NCBI RefSeq assembly: GCF_018873765.1
Contig: NC_057919.1
Location: forward strand, 66,582,984 to 66,646,983
DNA length: 64,000 bases
From: Telopea speciosissima
Lineage: Eukaryota > Streptophyta > Magnoliopsida > Proteales > Proteaceae
Direction of reading: 5' to 3'
The position numbers and the translations under genes were made by a program. Under the pieces are notes generated by a model. It saw only the letters and a list, made by a program, of their open reading frames with translations, did not search any database and was not told the DNA's origin. Of the stretch, positions 21,081 through 33,485 are shown in pieces. The first letter of the stretch is position 1. Every line of letters begins with the position of its first letter.

Positions 21081-22020
21081 AAAACTGCTTCCCTTTTTTA
21101 TAGGCATTCTTGGCAGTTCTGGTGGTTTTTGTAGTTACCAGGTAGTTTTATAACTATCAACTTCTTTGAGAATTGGTTATAACCACCTTGCTGACCGTTT
21201 GTTCGTCATTGTCAATCCGTCAGTCATTGATCGTTTTCTGTCATTGACAGTTTTCTGACCGTTTTTTGACTATTTTCAGTCACTGAATGTTTTTTCGATC
21301 ACTGACCAATAGGTCATTCTTAATGAAATAGAATTCGGTGTATTTCTATATTGACCGAAATAGACCGAAAATAGGGGTGTAAACAATGCCCCTCAAGGAA
21401 AATTACTTCCTGCAATTCTCTGCCTGGTCCATTTCCCCAAGTCCCTCTAATAGAGGGGGAGACCCCACCCGAGTAGTGTGCTCGAGCAGGGGGTAGGGTG
21501 GTCATTTCCACTCCCTATGAGAGGAATTTGAAAAAATGGACGGATAGGAAATTGTAGGGGATAAAGATCCCCTCATAATCCCGTTTGAATGGGATCACAC
21601 AAGTTTGAATGGGATTGTGATTGTAGACATGCTTTTATCAATCTGAAGTTCAGTCTGTTCACCGAAATAAGGTGTAAAGAGACAATAAATTAAAAAGGCA
21701 AAAAGGTCGCGGTACGTCCTTATGAATTAGTTTGGGGAACGTTCTTCTCTCATTACTGTCGATTTCACTAAGCAAAATCTAAACCGTAAAATGTATGAGT
21801 CTATTTAGACTTGCTGTCATCGTGACAGCCGGTGGAAATCTATCTCCCCGCAGTCCTTGGCCTCTCTCCCGATTGAAGAAACCGAGAGGTTGCGAAACTT
21901 GCGACTGTGAGTTGCGACCTCTTGGGTTCTTCTGGAGATCATCGAAGCCCACATTAGGTACAATCTTCTCAATTCTTCTTCTTATTCCATTAATCCCTGA
22001 CTAGGTTTTCTTCTCATCTC
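21081..22020. other. Intergenic DNA and possible 5' region of the NINJA-like gene
   Basis: 21180-21320 contains irregular repeats of a word like tcattgac followed by gttttctg, a decayed satellite-like patch. 21380-21510 resembles part of the repeat found inside the universal stress protein intron. 21830-21957 ends in a plausible splice donor (ttaggtacaatc) and could be a leader exon of the next gene, by inference only. Confidence 0.35.
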
Positions 22021-22357
22021 CTCGATCCATCTCTCTCTAATGGCATCTCCTCCATCGCCGGTGGTGTTTTTCTCTGGTTCTAACGGATAAGTTGGAATTA
22101 GGCAAAGGAGATTTTACTGAGGGAGAGTCATTTCAGAGTAATCTAAACCTTCTGTATCCCAACGTGGGGATATTGTAATATTTTTTTTTTGTGTCTCGTC
22201 ATGGCTTCCTTATGCTGGTTTTCTCTGGTTGTTATGGCATTTCGTACTGGAGCTTCTGCATCTGGGTTTCTCAAAATTTGATAAAAGAATCACTATATGG
22301 GTGGTGAAAGGATTAAAATAAGTGTTTATAGTTTTTATCTTTCTTCGTTTCAAAACC

Positions 22358-22714
22358 ATGGGTGAAGCAATGAGAGGTAAACCCAGTGAAATCGAACATC
22401 TCTCTCTGCCAATGGCTGGGTACCCGATAGATCTGTTGAAGAGATTCACGTCTGTGAGTAATTGGGCGACCGAAATTGAGGCTGAAACGGAAGATAGTGA
22501 AGGAATCGAACTGAATCTTGGGCTTTCTTTAGGTGGTTGTTTTGAGGTAGACCCCAAGGAGAAGAGGCAGCGCATACGTTCATCTTCGGTCGCTAGGTTA
22601 ACGACTTTTTTGCGGGAAGATGATGCTGTTACTCCATCAACTGTTGTGCCTTTGCCCAGAACCTGTTCGTTGCCTACTGAGACAGAAGAACGGAGGAAAC
22701 GGAAGGAGTTATAG
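22358..22714 (+). pseudogene. NINJA/AFP-family fragment, 118 codons then early stop
   Basis: From ATG at 22358 the frame reads MGEAMRGKPSEIEHL, then the EAR repressor motif in IELNLGLSLGGCF (about residues 47-59), VDPKEKRQRIRSSS, and the second family block CSLPTETEERRKRKEL. NINJA/AFP proteins recruit TOPLESS co-repressors through the EAR motif in jasmonate and abscisic acid signalling. A TAG at 22712-22714 closes the frame, yet the same frame continues past it with the family's basic block (RRMEAKRKRSEKQRN) and a second stop. The C-terminal domain that binds JAZ or ABI5-type proteins was not found downstream. It is either a degraded paralogue or a small truncated protein that keeps the EAR motif. 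The upstream Met of the open frame (22322, TTG start) was not used. Confidence 0.7.
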
Positions 22715-22729
22715 TATCTGAGGAGGATG

Positions 22730-23640
22730 GAGGCGAAGAGGAAGAGATCAGAAAAACAGAGGAACTCATAAACAAATTCAGAACTGAAGAACTGAAGAGC
22801 AAGAGAAAGAAGAGAAATAAGCGATGAAATCTAAGGCGGAAGAGGTAAACAAGATCACATAAGGCGAGTGTTGGTTTGCGAAGAAGAGAAATGGAGATCG
22901 CAAAAATAGAGAGATAGAGCAGAGACGTCCCACTCTCCCAAAATTTCGGAAGAACAGAGACGTCCGCGGGATTCAGCGTCATAGCCGTTGATAGGGATTT
23001 CAATCAGGATGACAACCGGTTTTCGATTCAACTGGGGGAAGACGTTCAACTGCTCAGATTGTGCTTGGTGAAATCAATGGTCACCAGAGAAGAACGTCCT
23101 GCAAACCTATTTCATACGTATGTACCGTGACCACTCACCCAATTAAAAATACGATTGACTTCCTTTGTAGGGGAGTGTGGCTCCTACGCATACAGGGGCC
23201 AATGAGAACCCACGAGTTAGCATGAGGGGGTAGGGCGGTAATTCCCCCAATGCCGGGCCGGGGCATACACTCTCCAAGTGAGAACTTTTCTCCTTAATCT
23301 TAAAAAGATTGTACATAAAGGGTATTTGGTCATTAAGATTAAAAAAATGAAAAAAATATAATGTGAAAATTTTCAAGTCAAAGTGGTCATCACCGAATAT
23401 GTGGGACCCAGAAACATTTGTCAAGTAAGGGAAATCTTATCGTGTTCGACTTTTGATTCGTTTCTCTTTCCTCGTCACCCACTAACAGTCCTTATCATAA
23501 TTCCATTTTTTCTGTCCGTTAACATCTCAACCCGCACTCGAATCGTTATCCCCGCACTCCACGCAGAAAGCAAGAGAAGAAGAAAAGAGGAAGAGAAGAG
23601 AGCCAAATTATTCAATTAACCAAAACCAAAATCAAAGAAG
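22730..23640. other. Intergenic DNA between the NINJA-like fragment and the stress protein gene
   Basis: 22730-23100 is purine-rich decayed sequence following the NINJA-like frame. 23165-23280 (gtgtggctcctacgcatac to gggcatacactctcc) resembles the small inverted-repeat family of 20938-21080 and 24971-25113 but is diverged. 23560-23665 is the likely A/G-rich leader of the next gene. Confidence 0.45.
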
Positions 23641-23665
23641 ATCAGAAAGATATACAGAGAGAGCT

Positions 23666-25482
23666 ATGGAAGGAGATAGAAGGGTGGGTGTCGCCATAGA
23701 TTTCTCTCCTTGCAGCAAGAAAGCCCTAAAATGGGCAATTGACAACGTACTTCGTGATGGAGATCACCTCATCCTCATCAATGTCCAGCCCGAAGGATAT
23801 TACGAAGGGGGTGAGATGCAGCTCTGGGAGGCCACCGGTTCTCGTATGTTCTCTATCTTCCTTTTCCCCTCTTTCGATTTTATGTTTCAGATTTTACACA
23901 GAAAAATCGGTGTTTCTTTCGTTAGTTACTCATTATTGTTGTTCCTTTGTTTACGAATCACGATTTGGGGTTTATGAGATCCCCTGTTTCGATCATAGTC
24001 ATCGCATAGCTCTCTTCATGAATCAACGGACGTTTCTCATGAAACCTTTAGAGAACTTCTTCCCTTTTCCTTCAAAATTCAAGCCTTTCTGATTAACTAG
24101 TATATATTTCCATATTTCAAGTCAATTTAATCTCTTTTTAGGTTGTTTTAGATCCAAATAACGGAGCTTTACATGGAATCGTACATGTATTTCCTTCGCC
24201 GCTTACGGCTTGGATGTTATGGAGCAACCGAGCTAGATTAATGGCCTTCTTACATAATACTGACTCTTCGGTAGTTCATCGGCTGAGGAGTCCTCTTGAT
24301 CTTGATAGTTGAAATACAATAGCTACGATTTTCAGATCTTGTACATAAGCTTGAATCGATTGAAGTTTTACTGTTCTGTATTTGATGAAAAAATTTCTAT
24401 TTATTTGGTTGTAACAGCCCTGATCCCTCTAAGTGAATTCTCGGACCCTGCGATCATGAAGAAATATAAGGTAAAACCCGACGCAGAGACCTTGGATATT
24501 CTCAACACAGCAGCCAGGCAGAAAGAGGTAACTTGCTATTCCCTTTTGATAGATTCTCTCACCTGCCTTGGCATTCCTCGAATGTTTGAAAAATTCAAGT
24601 TCAGATTGCTGAGTGAAGCTGGTGATCTTAATCTGATATGTGTAATGAGCAGGTTGTGGTGGTTACGAAGGTCTTCTGGGGAGATGCCCGTGTGAAGATA
24701 TGCGAAGCCATTGACAACATTCCGCTCAGCTGCCTTATCATAGGAAGCAGAGGACTTGGCAAGATCCAGAGGTATAAGTGTATAACATTTAGGAATGATA
24801 ATTGACAGCTTTGACTCCCTCTGGTTGTGGTTGCAGAGGAAATAGAGGGGAGGGAAATGAAATCCAATTAATACTAAATGCTTATTAGAAAAATAAATCA
24901 ATATTAAAATCATATTGTAATTACCTAATATGATTGTGTATTTAAATTTAGGGAAAGAGAACACTACCTGGGTGTGTGCGGTACCCTGCCTTCGCACCCA
25001 GACACAGGCGAAATGACCGCTGTGCTCTTGGAAAATTCTGCCTTTCCATGGGGGAGTGGCGGTCATTTCGCCTGTCCCTATGTCTGGACGTAGGGGCAAC
25101 GCACAAATTTAAATCATTTTCAAATATGATTATGATTTTATTATTTTTTTAATTTGCAATCAAATTCTTTAGATTTGAAAATTTTAAAAATAAATGTGAA
25201 AATCAGTTACTAATTATTATATGAATTTTAAATAGGTTACATGATCATGAACTTTCATTTTTGTATTTTTAATCTATATCACTTTCTTTTTACTTGCAAC
25301 CAGAGGGAGCTGAAAAGCCCTTTCTTCCATGGCTTTGATTTCCCCTTCATACCTGAACACATCAAACAGGTTCTCTGATTGACTGGTGCTCATTTGTTTG
25401 TCTATGTAGAGTTTTCTTGGGCAGCGTTAGCAGCCATATGGTGAACACTGCTACTTGCCCAGTTACTGTTGTGAAGGCTTAG
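23666..25482 (+). CDS. Universal stress protein domain protein (PHOS34-like), 159 aa
   Basis: Four exons: 23666-23843, 24418-24527, 24653-24771, 25410-25482 (480 nt with stop, all GT-AG, frame kept). It begins MEGDRRVGVAIDFSPCSKKA, the first strand and loop of the USP fold. The middle reads VVVVTKVFWGDARVKICEA, then LSCLIIGSRGLGKIQR, the ATP-binding signature G-2x-G-9x-G(S/T), completed in the last exon by FLGSVSSHMVN and the terminal CPVTVVKA strand. Length (about 160 aa) is normal for small plant USPs of the PHOS32/34 kind, which are soluble stress-linked nucleotide-binding proteins. The third intron carries nested MITEs. Confidence 0.92.
24808..25318. mobile_element. MITE in intron 3 of the stress protein gene
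   Basis: The left end AGCTTTGACTCCCTCTGGTT (24808-24827) and the inverted right end (gcaaccagagggagctgaaaagc, about 25296-25318) are diverged inverted repeats of about 25 bp. The interior is AT-rich and itself contains the insertion at 24971-25113. Confidence 0.6.
24971..25113. mobile_element. MITE nested inside another MITE
   Basis: Inverted ends of about 45 bp share the perfect core AGGCGAAATGACCGC (left) and its complement (right, near 25066-25080), with gtgtgcg at the outer left and cgcacaa at the outer right. Diverged relatives appear near 21380-21510 and 23165-23280. Confidence 0.75.
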
Positions 25483-26330
25483 GGTCATGAAGGCTAGTCC
25501 TTTTTATCTTGCAGAAATCAAAATTAGGTGTGTTGATACTTGATCTTAGCTTCATAGGAAGAGTTCCTCTTTCATATGGATTGGTCATGGATTTGTCTTA
25601 AATAATGCCTTCTGTTCGTAGATGTATGTCTTGTGTCACTCTTTTGTTTCATCATTGGAGACTATTTCCTTGATTATGCCATATGCAGTCTATAATCCAA
25701 GTGAAGGTGATCCTCCTTAATTTGTAGCTATGGGCGGATGGCTGAATAAAGTTTGGGTTGAACATGGAGTTGTTGCAAGATTGCACTCAATTATTCAATG
25801 TGGTAACAGTTTAGATGAGGTTAAAATTTTATGGATGGATGGTAATCTTATAGGAAGAGTATTTTGGAGAACATATTAAAACCCTATAGGGGATTGTGAA
25901 CTTTAGGATGGTGCGATGAACGCTCCATCCCAATGGAAGAAATTTTCTCTCAAAATAGAGGAGAAAAGAGATAATAAGGAATAAATTCACTTGTAAGTAA
26001 TAGATCCTTGAAAAAAAAGAAGAATCCAAATGTGGATGGTTTCAAAGTATGAACAATCCGCTAGATACCTCTCATATAGGTAGAAGGGAGAAAGAAAATT
26101 AGATGAAATGAGGATTTTCATCTTCTCAAGTGTAGTGCACCGTTGGATTCCAATGCATTTTAAATGTGCTTTGATCAGTGAACCGCACTTGGCAGGATAA
26201 AAGTTCATAAAATGGTCTCATTCAAGATTTCATTTTTCTAAGGTAAATCTTGTGGATTCTCACATATGTTGACTTTCTCATTAAAAACATATTTTTAATT
26301 AGTAAAAATAGAAAATAAAAAATTAAGGCA

Positions 26331-28358
26331 AAGGGACCCATCTGATAGCGATAGCCGGTGTAAAGATAAGGTACACAGCCATCAACTACCGATAAAATTT
26401 CATCCCAGTTTGCATCATACATAAAAAGAGAGAACAAAGGTCAAAGAGTGGTTTACTAAGTCAAATATAAGAGTCAAAAGATACGAACCGTTGAAATTAA
26501 ACAAGAACAATCACTACAGTCGATCATACGATTGAGCTGGCATAACCACTCTATTTTACATGTAGCTAATCCAAGACAATTACTGTCAAGATGCCCGGCA
26601 GGGTCATGCTGCTTAGACATGGCGAGATGATTGCGCACCTCACTTTGTCTGGGCAGCACAGTCCTGCGGGGCCAATCAAAGAAGCACCCCACCAATCCAT
26701 ATGACTAGAAATTGCCACGTGACCAAAATTAGTGGGCCGTTGTGCTAAGCCAAGCAAAAATATTCGTTCTGCCACCTTTTTTGCATCTTTTAAAGTAATT
26801 CATCAACGCTAAGAAAACAAAACAAGGTGATTATGTTTCTACTTAATTGGTTGCTAGATTCCATAGGAAAGGAAAAGTCTTATCAATGGGATGGGGGGAA
26901 CCAATCTTGTGCTGAGCTTACCAACCATGACAAAACACTACGGTACTACTCTTGCTTGAGAGAGAGAGAGAAAAGAAGAAGAAGAAGAAGAAGCAGCTTA
27001 AGTTAAGAGGGTTCCAAGAAAAAGTTCTGAAGCCTTGAGAAGTACTTGCAATGGAGACCTTCAACTAGGGTTAGAGTGAAATTGATTCATGAAAGTATGG
27101 CAACCTGGATGGGCCACTGTGCTCATCAAGGAAGACTTGACTGGCAGGCCTCCATGCTATGTCTTGTTCAACTGGAGTCTCCATCCCCCAAAATACATAA
27201 TGCAACAACCATGCAAATGGAGAGCCAAACTCTGGCCCTAGTCACAAACATTTTGAGGTCATACCTTTAGACACACAATCGCCCATATAAAAGTATAAAT
27301 GTGAATTAATTAAAAAAATCATTTATTTGGATTTGATGGACACTATATCTAACACTTTGCCCATACCACCACCTTTAGAAACTCCTCTCCACTACCATCA
27401 CCTTCTCCTCCAACAAAACTGATTGCTGCAGTTTACATCTCTCTCTCTGTCTCCACACACACACACACACACACACCCTCCCCATTGGTGTTTCAAATAG
27501 CAAGAGAATTTTCAAACCTTAGACACCTCAGCATTATTGGTGCCAAGAGCTTTCGCTAGACAAAACAAACCTACTCCCAAACCTCAAGGGAAAAAATTCT
27601 TGATCTATTGCTGATAAAATTGCATTAGCCATTCGATATGATGCTCTTGGAGATAATCCAGATAATTCGAAAGGAATCTTTAGGGAATAGGAACAAGGAG
27701 AGGCATGAGCATTAATAATTGTAGTGGAGGCTTACAATCCTTCAACTGATTCAACGCTTGGGGAAACAAGAACAGCAGTAGACCATCAGGATGAGGAGAT
27801 TTTAAAGAGGAGGAAGTATGAAGCTACATAACCAACCTTGAACGAGGGGAACAAAATATTTATGTAACACGAGGTACCCAAACATAATATGTATAAGATG
27901 TGAGGTATCGAAATATATCAAACGTGAGGTACCCCAAGTGTAATTTCTCAAGGTATGAATCCTCCTCACTCATCGACTAAACAAACATTAACAACTACAT
28001 AGAACCAGAAACGTAGAGTTGGTTCAAACAAGGTAGCCGTTAATAAGTAGGGGGTTAACCTTTTTTGATCGAATAAGAATTAAACAGAACACATAGCATA
28101 GCTAGCAAAGTAGGTATTGACAAGTCTAAAACAAATGCCAAAACGGCTTTACCTAAATAACAACTGGTTTTTCTTTCTAGTTTCATGGCTAACCAACAAA
28201 ACCCACCTTCTAAAAGGCTGATTGAAACCCCTAAATCTCAACCCAAAACATTCTCTATCCCTTTAATCCCTCTTCCCATCTCTCTCTCCCTTTGTGATTA
28301 GTAGTGTTTTTGTCTAACTTTTTCCTAATTAATCACCTCTCCCCAGTCCCTTTAGACC
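26331..28358. other. Upstream region of the first inhibitor gene
   Basis: No gene is seen. 26940-27000 has GA and AAG microsatellites, 27440-27477 CT then CA runs. 28100-28358 is strongly conserved with 33235-33485 before the second inhibitor gene, including an A/T-rich word cctaaataacaactgg, so it is the likely core promoter and leader of both copies. Confidence 0.55.
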
Positions 28359-29108
28359 ATGGAGCATCGTTATCTTAATCGTCTACTTCTCATTGTCTCT
28401 CTATCTTCCCTCTTCTCCTTCTTGTACTCTGCAGAGGCCATATGTGTCCCTCGTAATTTCACCAAACATGTGGTGGGCCTTCCCCACAAACTCCCACCTT
28501 TCTCCGTCTCCTCCCCCAGACCCAAACCTCCCAGCTCCACCCCACCACCCCCAACCCCGGCGTCGTCTTCAGCTTCGCCACCACCACCTACCAAGCACCA
28601 CCAGGTCACCCCTGCAACCCCATCAGTGACGAATCCGAGCACAAACAGCGTTGTTGATCCAGAAGTCAATAAAATCTGCCACGCCACTGACTACCCAGAT
28701 CTCTGTCTCTCTTCCCTCAGACCTTACCTCCATGGAAAGACTGATCTACTCACCATCTTGGAGGACGAAATCAAGGCTTGCAAAGACAGAGCCATTGCTG
28801 TTTCAGCGGTGGCTCAGAAGAAGTCCCATGACCCAAAGGCCAACATTAACACGACTTCCATCGCTACGGATTGCAAGGACATGTTCAGCGATGCTTTGGC
28901 TAACTTTCAGGAAGCGGAGGATGCCATTAAGGTTCGTGACATTGGCACCGTCAATTCCATGCTTAGCGCCGCTTTGACTTATGTAGATGATTGTGATGAT
29001 GAGATCTCCGATAACCGAGAGCTGCAACAGCTCTTATCCCGCCAAGATGTCACCTTGAAAGATCTAACCAGTAATTGCCTCGCCATTGTTTCCTTGATTA
29101 AGTACTAG
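28359..29108 (+). CDS. Pectin methylesterase/invertase inhibitor domain protein, copy 1, 249 aa
   Basis: An intact single-exon gene. Residues 1-27 form a signal peptide (LLLIVSLSSLFSFLYSAEA). Residues about 45-97 are a Pro/Ser-rich linker (PPPPTPASSSASPPPP) that looks like a cell-wall protein. From about residue 102 comes the four-helix inhibitor domain, with the paired cysteines of the N-terminal hairpin (ICHATDYPDLC), a later DC pair of positions (TDCKDMF and VDDCDDE) that would form the second disulphide, and SNCLAIVSLIKY at the end. Such proteins act in the apoplast and inhibit pectin methylesterases or invertases; which target applies cannot be told from sequence. The proline-rich spacer is unusual for small inhibitors. 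The paralogue at 33486 arose by local duplication. Confidence 0.92.
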   Translation: MEHRYLNRLLLIVSLSSLFSFLYSAEAICVPRNFTKHVVGLPHKLPPFSVSSPRPKPPSSTPPPPTPASSSASPPPPTKHHQVTPATPSVTNPSTNSVVDPEVNKICHATDYPDLCLSSLRPYLHGKTDLLTILEDEIKACKDRAIAVSAVAQKKSHDPKANINTTSIATDCKDMFSDALANFQEAEDAIKVRDIGTVNSMLSAALTYVDDCDDEISDNRELQQLLSRQDVTLKDLTSNCLAIVSLIKY

Positions 29109-29316
29109 AGGCGTTAAAATATCCTCAATCTGAATCCATTGAAGTGGATGGCTGAATAAAGTTTGAGTTGAATATGGAATTGTTACAAGACTGCACTCAG
29201 TCATGTTATGTGGCAGAAGTTCAATGAGACTAAAATTTTATGGACATGATGTAATCTTCATAAAATTTTAAAAATCTAATCAAAATCAGTCTCGAGTTAT
29301 TCCGATTCTTCGCATA

Positions 29317-30110
29317 TTGAGTCCAACCAAATTAGATAGAGCCCAGTCAATTTTTGGAAGAAAAAGAAAATTACCAGATAGTAACGGTGAATGGTTTGAG
29401 GAGAGAAAAAGCTTTTCCTCTGAATCCCAACTCCCCCTCCCCTCCTCCTCCTCTCTCTCTCTCTCCCACCCACCCCCCCCCGAAAAAAAAAAAAAGGAAT
29501 AAAAAAAATATAACTAGGAACTACTAGTAATGAATGGAAGAGGGATTTACATGCTTGCCGCTTATTTTTACATTTTACGTGCCATTAGTGGTTAACAAAA
29601 TTATACATAATGAAGAGAGAAAAGGGGACTCACATTTTTAAGGACCAAGTTTTCCTTCCGCCATGGTGATTCATTTATCACAATGGGTTTAGATGTGCGC
29701 AAGAAAATATCATGAGGGTATTTTTGAGAACATATACACTAAAATTCTATAGGGTGAAACTTAGGATGATGCGAAACATTCCAACCCAATGGAGGAAACT
29801 TTCTCCTAAAATAAGGAGAAAAAGAGATATCAAGGAAGAAAATCACTTGTGAGTAATAGATCCTTGAAAGGAAAAGAATCCACAAATGGATGGTTTCCAA
29901 AGTTTGAACAATCCACCGAATACCTTTCATATAGGTAGAAGGGAAGGGAGAATGAAAATTAGATGAAATGGTCCCATTTTAGATTTCATTGTTCTAAGGT
30001 AACTCTTGTGGATTCTCACATATGTTGACTTTCTCAATAAAAACAATGATTTATTGGAATAAAGAGCCTTTTTTATTAGTAAAACTAGACAATTGAAAAA
30101 TTATGGCAAA
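29317..30110. other. Duplicated noncoding DNA at the start of unit B
   Basis: A CT run then poly-A at 29440-29490. 29700-30050 repeats 25850-26330 with scattered changes (gatccttgaaa, tcatataggtagaaggg, cacatatgttgactttctca). No gene is seen. Confidence 0.6.
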
Positions 30111-32285
30111 GGGAGTCAGGTGGTAAGGATAAGATCATACACACATCTATCATTTTATAGGGCTCATTCTCTAGTTTGTTGTTTTTTCTCTACTACAAAT
30201 CCACTAACTCTCTCTCCATCTCTACCTTGTTGGGCACTAACTCTCTCTCCATCTCTATCTTGTTGGGCAAGGTTTCACTTTTTTTTTGAGAAATCTCGCA
30301 ACACCTGCTATATATATCTTTGTTGCAAACTTATCAAAATCGTATTAGAAACTTGTTAGAATCATATATGAATCCCTTAAAATGTGTAAGGGGTCACTAT
30401 TTATCGTGTTAGGGTCCAAAAACCATATAAGTTCCATTTAAGGAAAATCATCTTACCATAAGAAGAGGGGTTGATCCTTACCAAAATAAAAGAAGAGGGG
30501 TTGATCTTGGCTTTGGATGGAAGGGAAGGTTTACAAGGATTTATGGGATGTCTTTTGAGTTCTAAAAGATGTCTAGGGGGTGCTAAAGTCATGGGATTAG
30601 AAACCAAATCGAATCCCAAGTTGGGATTCGGGGATTCACCAAATCCCTAGATTTTCACCAAAACGACATGGGATGAACAAAAACAACATGCGGTAGAGGG
30701 TAAATGACACAATTTCGGGGAAAACAACGGCTAATATTGTTTGCAGACATGATGTACCTAGTCCGAATGCAGCACCAAGGGAGGGTTCTTAGCTAGTTAA
30801 GCCTATTCCAACTACGCTCATGATCTGTGGGGTCAGTCTGGGTCTTTCTAAGTGTGTTAAATTCATTTACCATTATCTTTAAAATCATTTTATTCATTTT
30901 TAGCCACTTATAACATCATGGGAGCAAAGAACACTACTTGGGCTACAAACTATAATGAGGGAACCACTTCTATACTTTAGGTAGATTCCAAGATCATCAT
31001 CGTATAGGGCCACTAAGGGGTTGACAAAATTGGGTGTCTACACATACTTTGCCAATAAGTTATGATCATATGAGAAATACAATTAGAAAATTAAATAAAT
31101 TAATTAAATAATTCCAACATAAACAACTTAATAAGAAGGCTCCATGAAAAGAGTCTGAAGCTTGAGCCCATGTGCTCACCAAGGAAGACTAGACTGGCAG
31201 GCCTCCACACTATGTTTTGTTCAACCATGCAAGGGGCTCCCAAATTCTATTGGGTTTAATGTTATTTTTTCATTTTTCCCTTTTTGGTTAAAAAAGAAAT
31301 CCTGCTCGCTTTGAATCATTAGTTAATGGAGTACCCCCTAAAAATAAATTGTCAAATAATGATTCGAAAGCTATAGTTTAGATAGACAAACAAACAAGGG
31401 GAAAGTAAGATTATCATCAAAGAGAGTCAATGGCATAGCTTCTTTTTTTTGTAGTTAAGGCAAATTATGTCTTGTACCTGATGTTTAAAGAAACTACATA
31501 TAGGGTACCTAACATTCGATATTATTATGTTTACGGCCATTTTTTATGTTTCCAATTTTGTGAAGGAGTGAACGGTACCGAATCAAAACTTTTATGATTC
31601 AAAACAATCGATCTATCATCACACAGTATAGAGTATTCAAAAAACAAACAATACCATACGGGTTTAGGGTTAACTCTTTAGTGCCACAAATGAAGCACCT
31701 CCAACGATTCATAGCACTACAGCAATATTTGAACACAAAACCCGTAGAATAGGAATCGATCTCCACTCAACGCTTTGATGGAGAAGAACGCAGCGAATTC
31801 CTTCCTCTAATAATGACAATCACCAACTCTTAGAGTGATAGAGAGTATTTGTCTGAAATTTTTTGGAGAAACTTTTTTTTCTCAAAATTAATGAACAATG
31901 TAAAATATGCTGTTTTGCTCCTCTTAAGGCTATTATATAATCAAACATTTATTCCTTTCTTTCTGAGGATTATTAGCAACAAGTAATTAATGGTGCGATC
32001 CTATTAGGTCATACATCAAAGTAGCCTACATTGAGTCACACCCAATCGGTTAATTAAGATAATTACACATAAGTGTATTTGAATTTTAATAATAACCACA
32101 AAACCCGTAATTGATTGAAAATATTACGTGTAAGTTTTTCAAATAACAGCATCTCACAATGGACCTTAAAGTATGGAATTAAATTTAAGTCACTATGCTT
32201 GTCTATTGAGCAAGTAGTATAAAGTATCATGATCATTGGTTGGATAGGAAAACAATGTAATTAAACATTTATTAAATAATAATAA
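30111..32285. other. Intergenic DNA inside unit B, no gene seen
   Basis: Contains a short direct repeat of ctaactctctctccatctct near 30200-30260 and 31140-31250 matching unit A. The remainder has no recognised element or coding domain. Confidence 0.45.
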
Positions 32286-32442
32286 GGGAAAAATTTTCAT
32301 ACAAGGTCGTATAAACCGTATATGTGAGAGGGTGGGAATTTCAAAGCATTAATTAATGAGTGGGGATTTATGACTTTTCCAACTCTTTGGAGAGACCCTC
32401 TCACATACACGGTTTACACGACCTTGTATGAAACCTTTCCCC
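32286..32442. mobile_element. Mutator-type MITE, 157 bp
   Basis: It is flanked by 9-bp repeats TAATAATAA (32277-32285 and 32443-32451). Ends are inverted over about 48 bp (for example CATACAAGGTCGTATAAACC on the left; ggtttacacgaccttgtatg on the right). The flanks are low-complexity, so the duplication alone is weaker evidence than the long inverted ends. Confidence 0.85.
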
Positions 32443-32741
32443 TAATAATAATTTTATAAATTCTTTTGTAAATACTTTTTTTTTTTGTAACACTTTTGTA
32501 AACATCTTACAAATAAAACATTGAATTCTGAATTACCGTCCAATCAAGTTTAGGATTCTCCCTCTCGAGATATTCTTCTTGCACGAGAAGTGGAATTCTT
32601 ATTAAACATCTTTTGACCATAGGCAAACACAGAGGACCAAACATAGTAAGGTTGAACTAGTCGCATGTAAGCATCAACCTTATATACACTAAAGTATTAT
32701 GTGCCAGTCTACAATGACAAAGCCGATTGTTGTTGTTTGCA

Positions 32742-32772
<31 letters not shown>

Positions 32773-33485
32773 CCTCGTTGCGACTTTCACAACACCCCCT
32801 CCCCGTCTATGTTTTAAATAGAAAAAACATTTTAAACCTTAGGTACCTTGGCTCTTATGGTGCTAGAAGCTTTAGCTTGTTGGCAGAATGGAAGCTCTAT
32901 TCAAAGCTCTTAAGACAAAACATGCTACTCCCAAATATGGGCTGATCTATCATGCATCTTTAATTGATCAGGTAGTCCCAAAACTCAAGGGGAAAAAAAT
33001 TCTTGATCTATCAACCAGACGCGAGGTACCTCAAACATAATATTTATTAGATGTGAGGTATCACGATATATCAACCAGATGCAAGGTACCTCTAGTGTAA
33101 TTTCTCAAAACGTTAGGTATCCCCTGTGTAATTTGCCCTTTTAGTTGTATGAACTTTCTCACTCAACGACTAAACAAACATATTGTGACAATACATAGAA
33201 AAAAAAAAAAAAAAAAAAAGAAGACTCATCATCCCTTGACAAGTCTAAAACAAATGCCAAAAACAGCTTTACCTAAATAACAACTGGTTTTTCTTCCTAA
33301 TTTCATGGTTAACCAACAAAACCCACCCTTTTAAAAGGCTAATTAAAACCCCTAAATCTCAACCCAAAACATTCTCTATCCCTTTAATCTCTTTTGCCAT
33401 CTCTCTCTCTCTCTCCTTTTGTGATTAGTGGTGTTTTTGTCTCACTTTATCCTAATTAATCTCCTCTCCCTAGTCCCTTTAGACA

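Larger units (their letters stand above)
25737..29143. repeat. Tandem duplication, unit A (3.4 kb)
   Basis: The unit runs from ggatggctgaataaagttt (about 25737) to ccattgaag just after the first inhibitor gene. Blocks match unit B in the same order: 25737-26330 to 29144-30050; around 27080-27170 to 31160-31230; 27425-27560 to 32720-32880; 27850-27950 to 33010-33110; 28100-29108 to 33235-34214. Unit A has a (CA)n run at 27457-27476 where unit B has (GT)n at 32756-32772. Apart from the inhibitor gene no gene was seen. Confidence 0.85.

Noticed and set aside
28370-28687. 105-aa open frame on the - strand opposite inhibitor gene 1
   Set aside because: It is a shadow of the proline-rich coding stretch (glycine-rich in reverse).
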